Of a stretch of 64,000 nt of DNA, positions 36,901-50,476 are shown piece after piece. Position 1 is the first letter of the stretch, and each line of letters opens with the position of its first letter. The translations under genes and the position numbers were made by a program. Below the pieces are notes generated by a model. That model ran no database searches. It was given only the letters and a program-made list of their open reading frames with translations, and was not told the DNA's origin. Source of the DNA: Crotophaga sulcirostris (lineage: Eukaryota; Chordata; Aves; Cuculiformes; Crotophagidae); assembly GCA_013397455.1 (NCBI GenBank), contig VYZB01000122.1:65339-129338 (forward strand). The letters are read 5' to 3'.

Positions 36901-39900
36901 TGTCAAGTTTTGCAAATTCTGAGCCACATATTAAAATGTAACTTTCAAAAATACAGCCTGCATGGATTTGCATTTGGAAGTAGAGGGAGGAACAGCTTCA
37001 ATTTTGTACACCATAAGCAGATACTGCTGAATGGTGAAAGCTGTACCCTAGTCTTCCATCTGCACCCTGGATCCAGAATTACAGTTGCTATAGGGATTTC
37101 TTCCATGTTGCTGAAAGCTATCTCTTCAGAATTATTAATTTTATTATATTATATTCACCTTATGTATTCTATTAGTTGTATTCCATAGAAGCATTGTGTC
37201 TGGTACTCAATGTGCTTCCTTAACAAGAGAATGGTAGAATGTTTTCCACATATATTCATATAACACATCTCATTCATATTAACTACTTCTATTATAATAA
37301 TTAACCCCATGAAATACAATTTATGATAAAAGATGGAAAATCTCAGAGGTAGAACTTTTTATTTTTTAACGATACACCACTTGTCCTCTTTTGTTATCTC
37401 CATCTCTTAAAGCAAAACTGAAACAACCAGTCACACAAAACCAAAAGCTGTAACTTCTCAGAATGCTCAGGGGTGCTATGGCAGTGATTATTAAAGGACT
37501 TGAATGATACAAGAAAAGTCACATATTTAATATCTGTCTGTGTAGTTAGTTAAGAAGCTCTTCTGGAACAACAGTGTTTCAGTTGTATGAGTGGCTCTAC
37601 AAGCAGATGAAGGCTGTGCAAGAATAGAGATAAGATGCCTAAAACATCTATAGGAACAATTAATTACAGGTCATATGATTTGGGAGGGGCATCCAAGAGG
37701 TATGGGTACACTCAGTACACATAATAAAAGTATCAGAATGTATTACAAATTAGTTAGTGACTGGTTATAACTTTAACCTTGTTTTACATAATTACTATAT
37801 GCATCCTCTTTGAAGATTCCCCTTATCTCCTTCCTTTCATTGTTTGTTGTGATTTTTTTATTGATTTATGTAAATACACCATTTTGGCCTTTTTTCTCTT
37901 TGTGATGAGTTTTATACAACAATGCCTCTCTTTAGAAGCTTAAGGTGATACTGGCTACATTCCATACAGTGAGATAACATTTGTACAGCACATAAAAGAT
38001 ACAAGCAAGTTTCTAAGCTATGTGCGGTCCTTGCAAAATGACTGCTTTTTTCACCTGTGAGCAGATTGACCTAATTAAACATGTCAGCAACCATAGGAAG
38101 GTTGAATAGCAAGTAGGAACATTTTTATTGGTTTTTTTTCAGTAATTCCTCCAGAATAATTATTTATTTGATCAGCAGAATAGAATCAAGTAGGGAAAGT
38201 AAATGCCAAGTGTTCTATCTTTTCCATGTATTTCCCCAGTCAAAGCGTGCAGCATTTTTTAGAATTTTGGCTCTATCAAAATAAGAAGCTTGATGGCAGC
38301 TGATCCATGTTACCTTGAGAGGGGAGCAGCAGAGGTCAGCTTTCAATGTCTGAAAGCTTCCTTTCTGAGGGAAAGGAAAGAAAGAAAAAAAGAAAGGAAG
38401 AAGAAAGAAAGACAGAAAGGGAAAAAAGCACCAATTAGCTATCATTTTAAAATAGACTTTCACAGTGATATTAATGCCTGTTTTTCTGACAATGACAAAT
38501 CAAAAAAAATGGGAAGACGTTTGGACTATAGGAAATATGGCATGCAAAATTAACTTTGGCTTTGTTCCTGTCAGATTTTCTAAAGAACTATATAGGAGAG
38601 TATAGAAAATAGATTCTTTTATTATAGTTTCAATCAAATGTTTAGAGATAGGAGTTCACATAGAAGTTCACTGAGGGTATGTTCATAGAAGTCATCTTTT
38701 TGTACTGGGGAAGGGGAAACTGTTACACATTTATTTTGTTCTCTCACTACTGAGACCTATTTTCTTGAGCAGTAGGAAAGTTCTCTTTCCTGAATGAATT
38801 CTAGATTTATACTATATAGTTGTTACACATTTACAGGTATTGTGGTCTTTCTTGGAGATCTTAACCACAGTTTTTGATCCTGAACTGGGGAATTGTATGG
38901 ACTTTTACAGTTTAGCACAAATCACAGTTGTGATGTACAGCGTATGACCTATTGGTTTATTAACTGTGGTGAAACTCTCATTCATAGTAATTCTTGTACT
39001 GTAATGATTGATACAGGTTTTTACATTAATCAAAACAAACTTACATTATACTCATACACATTTATATTTTTGTGTGTGCGAGAGAGAAACTATTTTCAAG
39101 TCAAATTTTTTCTTGCTTTGTTGATAGTTCTGTGTTTTATATCTGGTAATTGTTAAGATAATTTCATGACTGAGATGCACAAATGTGCAGTGTGTTTTTT
39201 TCATATTTCTTTCTTTATTTTTACTGAAGCAGTGGGACACATCATCAGCATGAGTTCTATTTCATTTTTTTTCCAAGAGTATATTTAAGTAATTAATTTG
39301 TTTTGTTACATAGTCCAACCCAATAATAACCTGAAATTGTCTCCATTGTTGATATGCAGCAGCTAGTAAAACTATAATAGTGATTTAAAAACTTATTTAT
39401 CTGTGTTTTGCTTTTTTTTTTTCTCTAGACTTCTTTGCCTTCTTTGTACCAACTAATATTTTCTCAGCTTGACTTGCTGGTATTTCCAGTGTGCAGATTT
39501 TCCACAAATGGAACCAGGCATCCTATCGCCACTCAGTGATCAAACTGATCTGCTGCTGACAGCCATTGTCCCTACAAAAATGAAGCAAACAAGTATGGCT
39601 TCTTGGCTGGTACAGCCTTGCAATTTCATCTTTTGTCAAGAGCTTGCTGCAGTATGTCAGCTCTAGATTTGGACCTTAATAAGGTGTAGAAACAGATATT
39701 CTCTCTACAGTTACTGACATTTCATTCTTGAGATTGTAGCAACTGTCTGGATTTCATGTCCTTTCTGATAGGATTGCATGTTAAGAAAACCACTAAAGGT
39801 TCATAAAATGAACGCCCTGATTTTATCAGTTGCCTGCAAGAGTAATTCATGTAGGGTCTTTCATTTTTCTTTCTAAATGTGGAAAGTTCTCTGAAATGAA

Positions 39901-42900
39901 CCATTTTGATGTGAAATGCTGCTTTTTAATCTATCAATAGCTTGGGAAGGCTGAATGCCACTATTCATGTTTCATAAGGCACAATCACAGCTGTCATATC
40001 TTATGCAGGAACAATCCTTTGCCTACTCTTTACAAAAAGGATCAGATTATGTTGGAAGAAGATCTGGAATTTTTTAACATGAGATAATATGAAATAATAT
40101 TGAATTTCTTTCATGGTGAATTTTAGGCTCTCATTGTCATTGAGAAATGACCCTTTATAGGTCATACATATATATGGCTTTAACTTTGATGACTGTCTTG
40201 CTGGGAAGCAGTGAATAAAAACTTCAATTTGCTGTTATGTGAATGATCCACCCACTTGAAAGGTAGAAGTCTTGGTTTACAAGGCAGGAAAGAGTCAAGG
40301 CAAGGTGTCAAGTAAAGAAGTAGAGGCACCATACTCCAATCATCTTAATCCAAATTGAGAAGCCTGAACTTACTCCATGAAGTGTTGATGTGGCAGTGGA
40401 TAGAATTTAGGAGAAATAGAACAGATGTAGACAGTTATTGAACTGTGCAACAGAAAAGCTGCACTATTTCTATGTGCTAATTAAGCAGCTGGAGGTTGCA
40501 TCAAGAAGCATTTTCTGACTCCAGAAACCGTGCTGTTTGCGTGTGTAGGGAGAGACCTGCTATTTTTGTGAGTGAAAGCACTAAGGTAAGCCTGCAAAAG
40601 GTGTGTGAAAGGACTGTCTAATACACAAGCAGTAAAAGGTATGATACCTACCCCATTTGAGATTTTAAATTCCCAAACATTTCATAGGCACATTAGAAAA
40701 ATATAATGTATGTGGATAATCATATATAACAGTGTATCCAGAAGGGTTCACTTGAAAACTCTTTGATCTCCCCTTTTCTTAAACAAATGATTTGTCTTAT
40801 TTCTAACAATTACAATAATTTGTTAAACTAAAGAACTTTGCACATGTATTTGACATCTCCATTTGGTACACTTGATGTCAAATAAGATTTTTCCACCGAT
40901 AGGTTTCTCTTAAATTCTTCAGTCTTTGCTGCCTGTTAGATAATATTCCTTACTCAGTGCCTGCTCTTTTGTCAGCTTTCGCAAAGGTTTCTTAAAAGAA
41001 GAAACAGGTAGATAACCAATTTACATATGCAGCTGCAAATTATCCTACATTTCCTTCACATGTACATACATGCAGAAATTTATAGATAATGGAAAGACAT
41101 TTCTTAAAGATGCTTAGCGATTCTCAATTTTGTTCCTCCATTGCCAGGCAAAAAAATTGACCATTCTACTAGACCTTGTTTTAACTATTTTTTTTCCAGT
41201 TGACTAACAGTAACATAAATATTCCAAGACCACTTTATAACTACTGAGCTTTTGAATGAACACAGATTTTGACAAGAGTTCTTTAATTGCCCAGGACAAA
41301 ATGGTAGACTGTTAATCTTTAAATGAACTTTATCTTAATGGTTCCCAAGGAAGCTTGTACATGAAAACCTTTACCCCTCTGCTTAGACTGAACTGGAGGG
41401 CTCTTCTTAATAAAAAAATGGGCAAGTTGTCCTAGTATTCCAAAATGGTGGAATATCAGCAGTGACACTGACACCAGGAGATTGTGTAGACATCACTTGC
41501 ACGTATTTTGAGATGAGTAGGGGTTTTATTTGTTTGTTTGCTTTGTAGACTTTTGTGTCATACTATTGTAACATTTATACTGGCAGTTTAGGAGGTAACT
41601 GTTTCATTTTGGTTCTCTGACTAAGGACTTATTCTCTTATTGTCGCAAAAGCCACGGACTTATAAACATACAGCTGGTGAAATGGAGACAGACCGCTGGC
41701 AGTGAAAGTGCGTATTTTCACAGAAATGTTTGTTCAGTAGTAGCGCTGTAGTTCTTGCACCACTCAGAGACATGAACCACAGTCTATAACATCATAATAT
41801 TTATATCTTGTTATGTTGTGAAAACACTGACATTTGCTAATAAAATTTTTTAGGAAAGTGTAAGGGACTATGTATTACACAACAGGTTAGTTTTTTGCTT
41901 TCAGGAACTATTCTGCCTAAGACAGACATAGGTAAAGCAATTTCTGTTCCTAGTTTCTTTCATTTCCCACGTTCTCCTTTCTTTCTCAGCACTACACTGG
42001 AGACAATATCCTTTCAATATTTTTTTTCCTGACTTCAACATTTGTCTATCCGTTCGCAGACTCTTTTCTGTGAAATAAACTGATTTTATGGAAAATATCT
42101 GAACAGAATCTTCTATCAAGTGAATGGTAACACTAATACGATGGAGTAGAAACCACCACTGTGTTGTGGAGAGATAACTAGGGTGATAATTATTTAACAC
42201 AGATCTGCTGTAACCACAGTCTGTGTAACCATGCCCTTGGGCAAGATTATCCATTTACTTAAAAATATCTGGAAGGTAACTTTCCAGAGATACTTCAGCA
42301 GCAATACTCCTGCTGTGAGGCCTTTTACTCCCTAATGGCGTTGTCTGCTTCCTAAATGTCAATGCAGTGTTTGACTGCTGCCTGTACTTTGATTCTGTAC
42401 GGCATTACTCTATAAAAGCTAAAGGTTACTGTTTTACTGGTGGAAAACGTCTGAATGATTTGCAAGAGCAAAGCTAAAATCATAAAAAGGAAGGAACTCA
42501 ATAGATCAGGGGATGCCCTAAGACATACTGGTGTAAAATTAATCAAAAAAGCCATTCCATCCCCTGCTATCCCTCTCCACCAACATAAAAGTTGAGAAAA
42601 CTAGGAGAAAAAATAACATAACCATTTCTGTATGAAACAGATGGTATTTAAAAATTTTTGGAGATTTTAGGTATTCTGTGGCAGGATATCACTTTCTGCA
42701 ACTTTTGGAAGTCTTGTAGTTAAATTACTGTTATTGAATACTAGTTTTGTGCAGATAGCTCAAGATTTTTTGTATGTGTTTTTGGTGGGGGGTTTTGTTG
42801 TTTTTTTAATTATTATTATTTTTTAACCTGTATCCTTTAGGTCATTGCACAGGAAATTCAAGTTCTTTGATGCCATTGAACTGGCTATTTGTAGAACTGA

Positions 42901-45900
42901 TCAGTAAATTTTAATGCAAAAATTAGTTGAGGCACCAAAACCTCTTTCAGCAACCATTTTAGCGCACGCATGTCAGACTATGAAAAAAGAAATGCTCTTC
43001 AAACTCTGCAAAAAGAAACCATATGGAACAATAGCTGTAGGGGTCTGCAAGAGAAACAGTGTTACATATCTGAAGTTTTCTTTTCAGCTTTTCAACTCAT
43101 TTATGTTAGGCTATATTTCCCTGAGGAGTCAAAATCCAGAATTGAGGTGTCTTAGGCAAAGCTGCTGGGGGCTAAAGGGAAGAACAGTTGCTCCTTATGA
43201 AAGGTAATCCAGTATCAATACTGAATATTCAAATCTCAATATTAGATGAATGGAAAGAAATTGTCTTCCTTGCCTCTGGTCATCTGTGTCAGTAGCAGTT
43301 AAGATATTTCACTAGTTTAAATTAATGTATCCATAAATGTAGCCATCTTTTGAAATTCAATATGAAACTCCCAAATTAATGAAAGACTAAAAGAAACCCT
43401 GTAACTACTTCAGCCTAGAGTAATTTAATTGACAGCCTCAAACATGTAAGGTATTTCCTGTATATACTCTCATGAATGTAGAAGGAAAGAAAATAAATAC
43501 TTCTATCCTTTAAATTCCCCCATTATCTTCCTTTGTTTTAATATTATACATGTTTGTTTATAGCATACAAGAGAAGAGTACTACATCACCTTTTATTCTG
43601 TAAACATACAAATGGCTGTGGGCTGCCTGCCATGGAGATCACTAATACAGGAAAGTGTATATAAAAGACAATTTTTGATTCTAAGTTCTCTGCTGTACTT
43701 GGGATCTAGGTGTCATTTTTTCAAGTACTGTGTACAGATTGTCTGTCTCTCAAATTGACTTTCCTTCCACGAAGTCCTTCTGCATGCTTTAACGAATACT
43801 TAATAAGGCAAATCATTCAGTGTCTGACAAGCTACCTGTGCTGTGGTAATCTGTGCAAGCCAGCTCCTTGCTTCTCTTCTCTTGTTCATTTACTATTCTG
43901 TTTCAGTGGTTGAACACAAACCTTGCCTACTGCTGCAGCTTAAATGTAGTCAGCCACTTCGATGATCGGACTAATTCTCAGGTACAACAAACATGAGGAT
44001 AAAGATCCTCTGTCATGGGAATCTCCATCAGCACCTATTGTGCATGGATGTGAACTGAACAGTGGTTGATTTCTTTGTTACCCAGCACTCTTCACCAGAA
44101 GTCTCATACCTGTGGTAGTCGATGCATTCCCTATGTCTTTTATACACCATACTAAAGTCAAATGCAAAACTGTTTAGCCTAACCAGTACCTAGTTACCAC
44201 ACAATCTCCTCATATTTTAAGATTATTTCACCCTTTCCCTTTTTTTTTTTGAATTGTATTCTTCCTAGAAATATCTTTGCAGGAGCAACAGTACTTTGCA
44301 AGGCCGATGACTAGAGATGAAAAGTGGTGTTTGATTCCTCCCAACATCGGACATCTTGTGCAAATGCCAGTGTGCCTATTTGCGTTCACTTAAGAATGTA
44401 CATTCACTCTTTTCCCCCCTTGGAATATGCAGGATGATATTTAAGAAAACATAGTTCTTATATTAAGTGAATTTACAGGTGATTAAGAGCAAACAGAATG
44501 TCAAGAAAAGGTTATGCGCTAAAAAGTTCCTCATTGTAATTCCATGATTTTTTCAGTAAACTCCTCCATCATGTTCTAATAAAACCAGGCTGCTCCATAA
44601 AACTTGGTTTCTGACATTCTCTGTGTCAGTAATTCCCTGAAAAAAAAATTATTCTTGGTTTGTTTATTCCTAAAGAAAACTAGTTTACCTGGAGCCTGTT
44701 ATTCACTTTTTAGATAAAATAAGGGTGTTTTGCCCTAGATCTTGGACCTCTACATCACTCAGAGCAATGGGCGTCAGCTTCGGTCTTTGTCACCAGGCTG
44801 AAAATCTATATTTGATCACCTAGAACAGCCTTCCCAATAGTTACAAATGCAATCTTTATAATGTAACCATTATTTTCTAAAGAAAAGAGAGTTGGTTTTC
44901 TTCGCAGGAAATTATGCAATGTAGCAGCGCTACAGATTTTGATACTTACAGGCAGAACTTTTTACAGTACTGTGTGAGAAACCTATCAAAACTTTTCTTC
45001 TAGTGAAGGTGTATAATCTAATTAACATGATTTATCAGTTAGCCTTTATTCACAGGAACAGTGCTGCTTCCACCATCCTCCCTTTCTGGGAATTGTGCCC
45101 AAATGCACAGCGATGCTTTGCCTCTTTTGTCAGCAGTGACGTTTACCTGATCCAGAGGTGACCTGATGCAAGATGCCAAAGGGAAGAAAAGTATTTCTTC
45201 TTATAGAGTTAGTTCTCTGTTGTTTATCTTCCAGGATTGGCTTGCTATAGAGTCAATTTGGTACCTATGCAAGTATGAAGAAAATGGGATGAAATCCTGG
45301 TGGGAGTCTGGGATAGTGAGGGAGCAGGACCACTACTTCGCACAGCAACCGCCTCCTGAATTGGTTTGATGGTACTGTGAAGATGTACCTCTGTGTAGAG
45401 CCTTTCTCTTGACATTTGTTGAAAACAGTACATTTCAGCACAAATTACTTGGGATTAATCCACAAACTATGTTTATCTTTTTCTTAGTGTTTTGGTATTG
45501 CAGTCCTCAGTTGTGTTAATTTGACATTCATCAACCAATACAGTGATCTGGGTTGATAAATCAAGAATTTTCCTAAAGAGGGAAATCTAAAAAGTTACAT
45601 CTCCTGAAGATAATCAGGGCACTAAGCAGAATAGTAGTAGCAATTCCATGTCATAGGAAATGAAAGACGCATTTTCATCTCCAGCTAAATCAAAATGACT
45701 TGAATTTTGTTTTCAAAATGGAAAAGTATCCTTTTGCTAGTGGTTACTGTAACTTGCCTGCCTCACTTTTCATGCAAAATCTTGGTTTATCATAGAAAAT
45801 TCAAACTGATTAAACTAATATCACACAAGAAAGAGCAAACCAAATCAAGAGAGCTGAAACTACAGAGTTGTAATTAAAAAAACTTTGGCTTTTAATAAAC

Positions 45901-46673
45901 CATATTGAGAGGCTAAAAATTAAAAAAACCCTAATTTTACCCTTCATATTCCTGGAAAAGGATAATAGATATGAATATAGCACTTGAGAGAGAGTGAAAT
46001 TACCTGATGATCACCCATTGAAACCTGTTGTGGAAAAGAACTCAAATCAATATCTCAATAGATTACGTGGAAATACATGAAGCAGAAGCTTAGAGATGGT
46101 AATGAACTTTTCTGCCATGTACACAAATATAAATTCACCTGTGTTCACTGCTGATATTAGAATGCAGTGTATTATTCTGTCTTCTGCTGTCCCAGTGGTA
46201 ATTTTATAACTTCTGTGTTAATTTTATTGTCTCTGCTCTGAGAGCAGTGATTATCTCCTATATTTGTATATCTTTTACCATGTGTTGAACTCTGACTTAA
46301 TAGGTAGAGATCCTTACACAGCTAGAAAGGGATTTTGGTGTTTAGGGAGTCTGGGTATGGAATTGGATGCTCAGACTTTCTCAAAGCCCTGTTGTTGCAC
46401 ATGATGGTTCTGGGAACATCATTACATCAATCGTGTAGGCAGCTGTCCAGACCCTGATGGCTATGCAGATTAAGTAAGTGAACACAGAAATCAGTGAATT
46501 TTACTTCAGCTTACAAAAAGAACTTTCTAAAAGCTCAGTAGAGGGACATAAACATGATTGTTTTCTCTTACTGAATTGCTAAAAGACTTGCTAAATTTTG
46601 ATATTAGAAACTAGAATTTTGTTTTATTGAACAATCTCAGCACTTATTCTAACTTTCCCAAAGATCTAGGTTA
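33960..46673. other. 12.7 kb of AT-rich non-coding sequence, nothing recognised
   Basis: No gene or transposable element was recognised. Several frames of 90-120 codons exist (for example 41901-42254 minus and 36886-37188 plus). They lack domains, paralogues within the window or coherent splice context. Simple-sequence features include the purine tract at 38367-38428 and T-rich runs near 39412 and 42790. Confidence 0.5.
38367..38428 (+). repeat. Polypurine (GAAA/GGAA) tract
   Basis: These 62 bases are all A or G except a single C at 38413. The tract is built from irregular gaaa, ggaa and gaag units. Such tracts are common microsatellites and can form triplex structures. Confidence 0.92.
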
Positions 46674-47442
46674 GCCCTTGGCAAACTGCGACCAGTGGTG
46701 TTTAATATTTTCATTGAAGATATAGACAGCGAGATAGAGTGCACCCTCAGCAAGTTTGCAGATGACAACAAGCTGGTGGTGCAGATGTCACACCAGAAGG
46801 GCAGAATGTCAAACAAAAGGGGTCTGGACAAGTTGGAGAAGTGGGCCTATGGAAACCTCATGAGGTTCGACAAGAACAAGTGCAAGGTCCTACACCTGGG
46901 TTGGGGCAATCAATACAGGATGGGGGATGATGTGATTGAGAGCAACCCTGTGGAGAAGGACTTGGAGGTGCTGATTGATGAGAAGCTTGACATGAGCCGG
47001 CAAGGTGTGCTGGCAGGCAGCCCAGAAGGCCAAACATGTCCAGGGCTGCATCAAAAGAAGTGTGGCCAGCAGGGCGAGGGAGGGGATTCTCCCCTCTCTA
47101 CTCCGCTCTCGTGAGACCCCACCTGGAGTATTGTGTCCTATTCTGGAATCCCAACATAAGGAGGATATGGAATTGTTGGAGCAGGTCCAGAGGAGGACTA
47201 TGAAGATGACCAGAGATCTGGAGCACCTCTGCTATGAGGACAGGCTGATATAGTTGGGCTTGTTCAGCCCAGAGAAGAGAAGGCTCTGGGGAGACCTTAT
47301 AGTAGCCTTCCAGTACCTGAAAGGGACCTACAAGAAAGCTGGGGAGGGACTTTTTACAAGGGCATGTAGTCATAGGACAAGGGGGAATTGCCAGATGATT
47401 TTAAGGTCCCTTCCAACCCAAGGCATTCTATGATTCTATGAA
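46674..47442 (+). mobile_element. CR1 LINE, 5'-truncated, with internal deletion
   Basis: This plus-strand CR1 begins just before the RT catalytic block (gaccagtggtgtttaatatt) and ends with 'aaggtcccttccaacccaag' and two ATTCTATG-type units at 47426-47442. Compared with the 11.7 kb copy it lacks most of the sequence between the ORF2 C-terminus (gtcataggacaaggggg, about 47385) and the terminal 3' UTR (gattttaaggtccc, about 47399). Roughly 200 bases found in other CR1 copies are missing here. The RT wording is close to that of the 11.7 kb copy, suggesting a related subfamily. Coding remnants are entered separately. Confidence 0.94.
46695..47253 (+). pseudogene. CR1 ORF2 reverse transcriptase C-terminal remnant, frameshifted
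   Basis: The first frame (from 46695) shows [19 protein letters not shown] followed immediately by the catalytic FADD box (residues 21-24), then [20 protein letters not shown], the RT palm/thumb region of CR1 ORF2. Around 47005-47020, next to a small 'ggcaggca' duplication, the sense reading moves to a second frame. That frame carries [20 protein letters not shown] and continues to a stop at 47251-47253 (after CYEDRLI). The rest of the ORF reads on beyond that stop. The frameshift and the premature stop inactivate it; the endonuclease and RT fingers are absent by 5' truncation. Confidence 0.9.
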
Positions 47443-49615
47443 ACAATACATTACTCACGCAAAAAATGCTATGTGTTACTACAAAAAAAGAAACCTTAAA
47501 AATTCTCAAACATTAGCTTCTAGTAAACTACAAATCACAGGGGGTTTTGTCCCTTTCTCCTTGTTTTATAAGCAATTAAATCCATGCTTGTTTACTTGAA
47601 TGTTTTCTTAATAATTAAGCTAAAGAAAGCAAGATTGTGTTTTCTTTTACTTTGATCAAGTGTTAGACGTAATTGCTTGCTGAACAGACTGATATGACAT
47701 TGCAATTTAAAAGGAAGATTATGAATGGGACTTTGCCTGGCATCTTCTGGGAAACGTTCTGAAAAAAATAACTCTTGCAGTTTGTGTCATGTGTTAATAA
47801 TTTGTTTTTAAGAGCAACTTTCGTGAATGCCTGTGATTAAACTAGGGCTAGACAGAGGTAATACCACTAATAGAGAGCAGCTGGGCTTGTTATAAGTGCA
47901 GCTTTCCTCTTATGGATAGGATATAAACTTTGCCCTGTGGCTGGTTCTGCTCCAGTAAATGCAAGTACTTTAGTTAGCAATGGAGTTTTCATCTTCTGTT
48001 TGCTAGATACTGTTTGAAGCCCATATATTCTGATGACAGGAGAAACCTGTTTTCTTGCTGTATATTGCATAAAACAATTGGAGTTTATGTAAAAGATAAT
48101 GCTTAAATTATACCAAGGGAAAGGAGGGAAGAAGAGGTTTTGGGAAGGAGAGCAGAGGCTCCTTTATAGCTGTCAGGATTTGCTCAATGATGTAATTATT
48201 CTGTCCTGTAATGTTTTTCAAGATTGCAGGTGCAAGATATCTCAGAATCTTGTGACACACATGCTGTGATATAGCTCTGTATCCCCACTGTTTTGCTCAG
48301 CACTTGTTGGCTCTCGAACTTTTTATTGCAACATATGGCTGTCTGATGTTAACATTTTACCATGGACAACATAATGAACTTCCAGCATTCTATTGCTCCC
48401 ATAAGCCTCGTCCTAGCGGAGCAGTGATGAACTTATCTGGTATTTTTTCAGAAGAACTTGACATGAGTGTCTGAAATGAGAAGAAGGACCTTCTCCGCCC
48501 TCTGCTCCCTAAATAAATCTGCAAAATCTTAGTTTTCACTCAAACACTACTCTTCTAATTTATTTTAATTTTTTTAAATTATTATTTAAAAAAAAAATCT
48601 AGGTCTTTATTACTTTATTGTTCCTTTACCAGAGTAGCAAATGATCTTCTCCATGGTTTTGGTTTCTATTCTTAACTCAGCTGGTGAGGTAAGGATCGCA
48701 AATTGAAATTTTGAAGTTGTGGTCCAATGTCTTAATGATAAATAGCCATATTACTTTTTGTTTGTTTGTTTGTTTTAATCCTATGTTAAGTTGTAATTTT
48801 TTACCTGCTTTTGTGTGAAATGATGAACTGTTTCTTATTACTTTGATCTATTTTGTTCTACTTTCATGACTTCTGACAAATTGATAGTGTTTAAAATTAT
48901 TTCCAGCTGAAAACACTGAAGTTTATGGAAGTTTAATAATATCCCGTGGAACCTTTGTAGCTACACATATTTCTTAAGGTGGAAAATATCACATTGTTTA
49001 GAAGTGCAATTTTTTAATTTCACCATCATATTTTGGAAAAAGGAACAGAAAGTTTAATGGATGAACTGGAATCTGAACTTAAATCATGGTGGTACATCTA
49101 AGTGAAAAGAAGCTGTTTATATAGGTTTTGTAAAACTGTATATATTTATGGAAATTGATCAGAACATACCCATTGGTTATCTCATTTGAGCAACTGGTAA
49201 TTTAGAGGAATGTAATCATGCCCTGTCTGGGTCAGGAAACTGGTCTGAAATTTTAATTATTTCAGAGTTACTGTTATACTTTAAAGCCAGTAGTCATGTA
49301 GTAATGTGTCTTTCTGATAGTATTAAAATGAAGGGTAATTCACAGTTGCTCTCACATTGAGTTACAACTTTCAGCCATTTATTTAATACTTTAAAAAAGC
49401 AAGACTATCAGAAATGTTTCAGTGCATATAAGAGGAAGGATCAACATTAGCCACTCAAAAGAAATGCTTAGAGGAGAATCACCTCAACCCTTGCCTCGCA
49501 TTTTCTTAAGGCTCTATCTTCCAGTACAACAGTCAGAAATTCAGAACAAATTTTTTTTGATATTTTAGTCAGATAGGACTCAAAAATGTCACCTCTCCAT
49601 TAAGTCCGGTTGCCA
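47443..49615. other. AT-rich non-coding sequence, nothing recognised
   Basis: No gene or transposable element was recognised. The stretch 48555-48600 is almost pure A/T. A (TTTG)n run lies at 48755-48776. Confidence 0.55.
48755..48776 (+). repeat. (TTTG)n microsatellite
   Basis: Four tandem TTTG units flanked by extra T residues. Confidence 0.93.
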
Positions 49616-50030
49616 TTATGTCCTTGACAAATTTGATATGACATCTGTATGGCCTTTAATTAGTGAGCTGTCTGAGCAAGAGGTTGCCAGAGCCTTGATG
49701 GGTGCTTGACCCCTTCGCTTGGATGATATTTTTAAGCTCAGACTCTCACCATTAAGATCTGCCTGAGTAATGCTGCAGCAGTGCCTGTGCTTGACCATGT
49801 GTCTTGCTGCACCTTGACCTCCTGGCCAACCTTCTCTGGAGATGGACTTCTCTGGAGATCACTGGTCTTCAGTGGGACTTTGTTACCATCCTCAGGCTCA
49901 CTCTGCCTAGCTTCTGTGGGTACCATGAGTCTGTGCTTTTGCCAGTGAGGGTGTTGCCCTGTTTTTACTGAGTAACCCCATTCTGCTGCTCCCTTCTGAT
50001 AGACGCCAACACACTTTTTTTTTTTAGCCT
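49616..50030 (-). pseudogene. Unidentified coding-like stretch with one frameshift
   Basis: On the minus strand a frame stays open from just inside a TAG near 50027 to 49738, about 95 codons. Its composition is protein-like and hydrophilic, rich in Glu, Lys, Gln, Ser and Pro (for example PEDGNKVPLKTSDLQRSPSP). It overlaps a second minus-strand frame (49798 to 49616) with similar character (SLKISSKRRGQAPIKALATS). The phases differ, so one indel near 49740-49800 would join them. The block is less AT-rich than its neighbours and is bordered by T runs (near 49551 and 50015 on the plus strand). I do not recognise the family. It may be a processed pseudogene, an unrecognised retroelement ORF or chance. 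No catalytic or structural motif is visible. Confidence 0.3.
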
Positions 50031-50476
50031 AAAGATTCCTAGTTTGCAGCAATGTTAGGGAATTTAGCAAAACAAACCTTTTTTTTTATAGTATAGTTTT
50101 TCTTCAGTATTCTACAGTTCCACAAGAGAAATTTACTAATAAAAGCCTGTTCCATCTCCCCTGATATTCAAAGTCAAAGTATATGGAGGCTGATCATCTT
50201 CCAAACATTGAATCAGGTTGTGTGATGGGTACAGCACTGTTTTTTTTTTCTTAAATGTTATGAAGAATATTGGGCAGCAGAGGAATTCATGTTAGAATAT
50301 GGATGTGCTTCCAATTATCCTAATGGACTACAGTGCTCCAGAAAATCATTAAGGTAATCACACATGCTGATGACTGTGCCCTTGAAGCAGGCATAGCAAA
50401 ACATGCAGCTGATTATGAATAAATGGACATAACCAGGAGATAGCTAGCACCCAATTTATACACTGGCCTTTATGAA

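Noticed and set aside
36886..37188. 100-codon plus-strand frame
   Set aside because: Composition is hydrophobic and Ile/Leu/Ser-rich as in random AT-rich sequence; no recognisable domain.
39313..39340. Phrase catagtccaacccaataa resembling the CR1 3' UTR
   Set aside because: It is an isolated match of about ten bases with no supporting context on either side.
39412..39428. Strong polypyrimidine-AG run resembling a 3' splice site
   Set aside because: No coding frame with sensible content or matching donor follows. T runs ending in AG are expected often in this AT-rich DNA.
41901..42254. 117-codon minus-strand frame
   Set aside because: No motif, no splice context and no paralogue in the window. 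Its length is within what chance gives over 64 kb in six frames.
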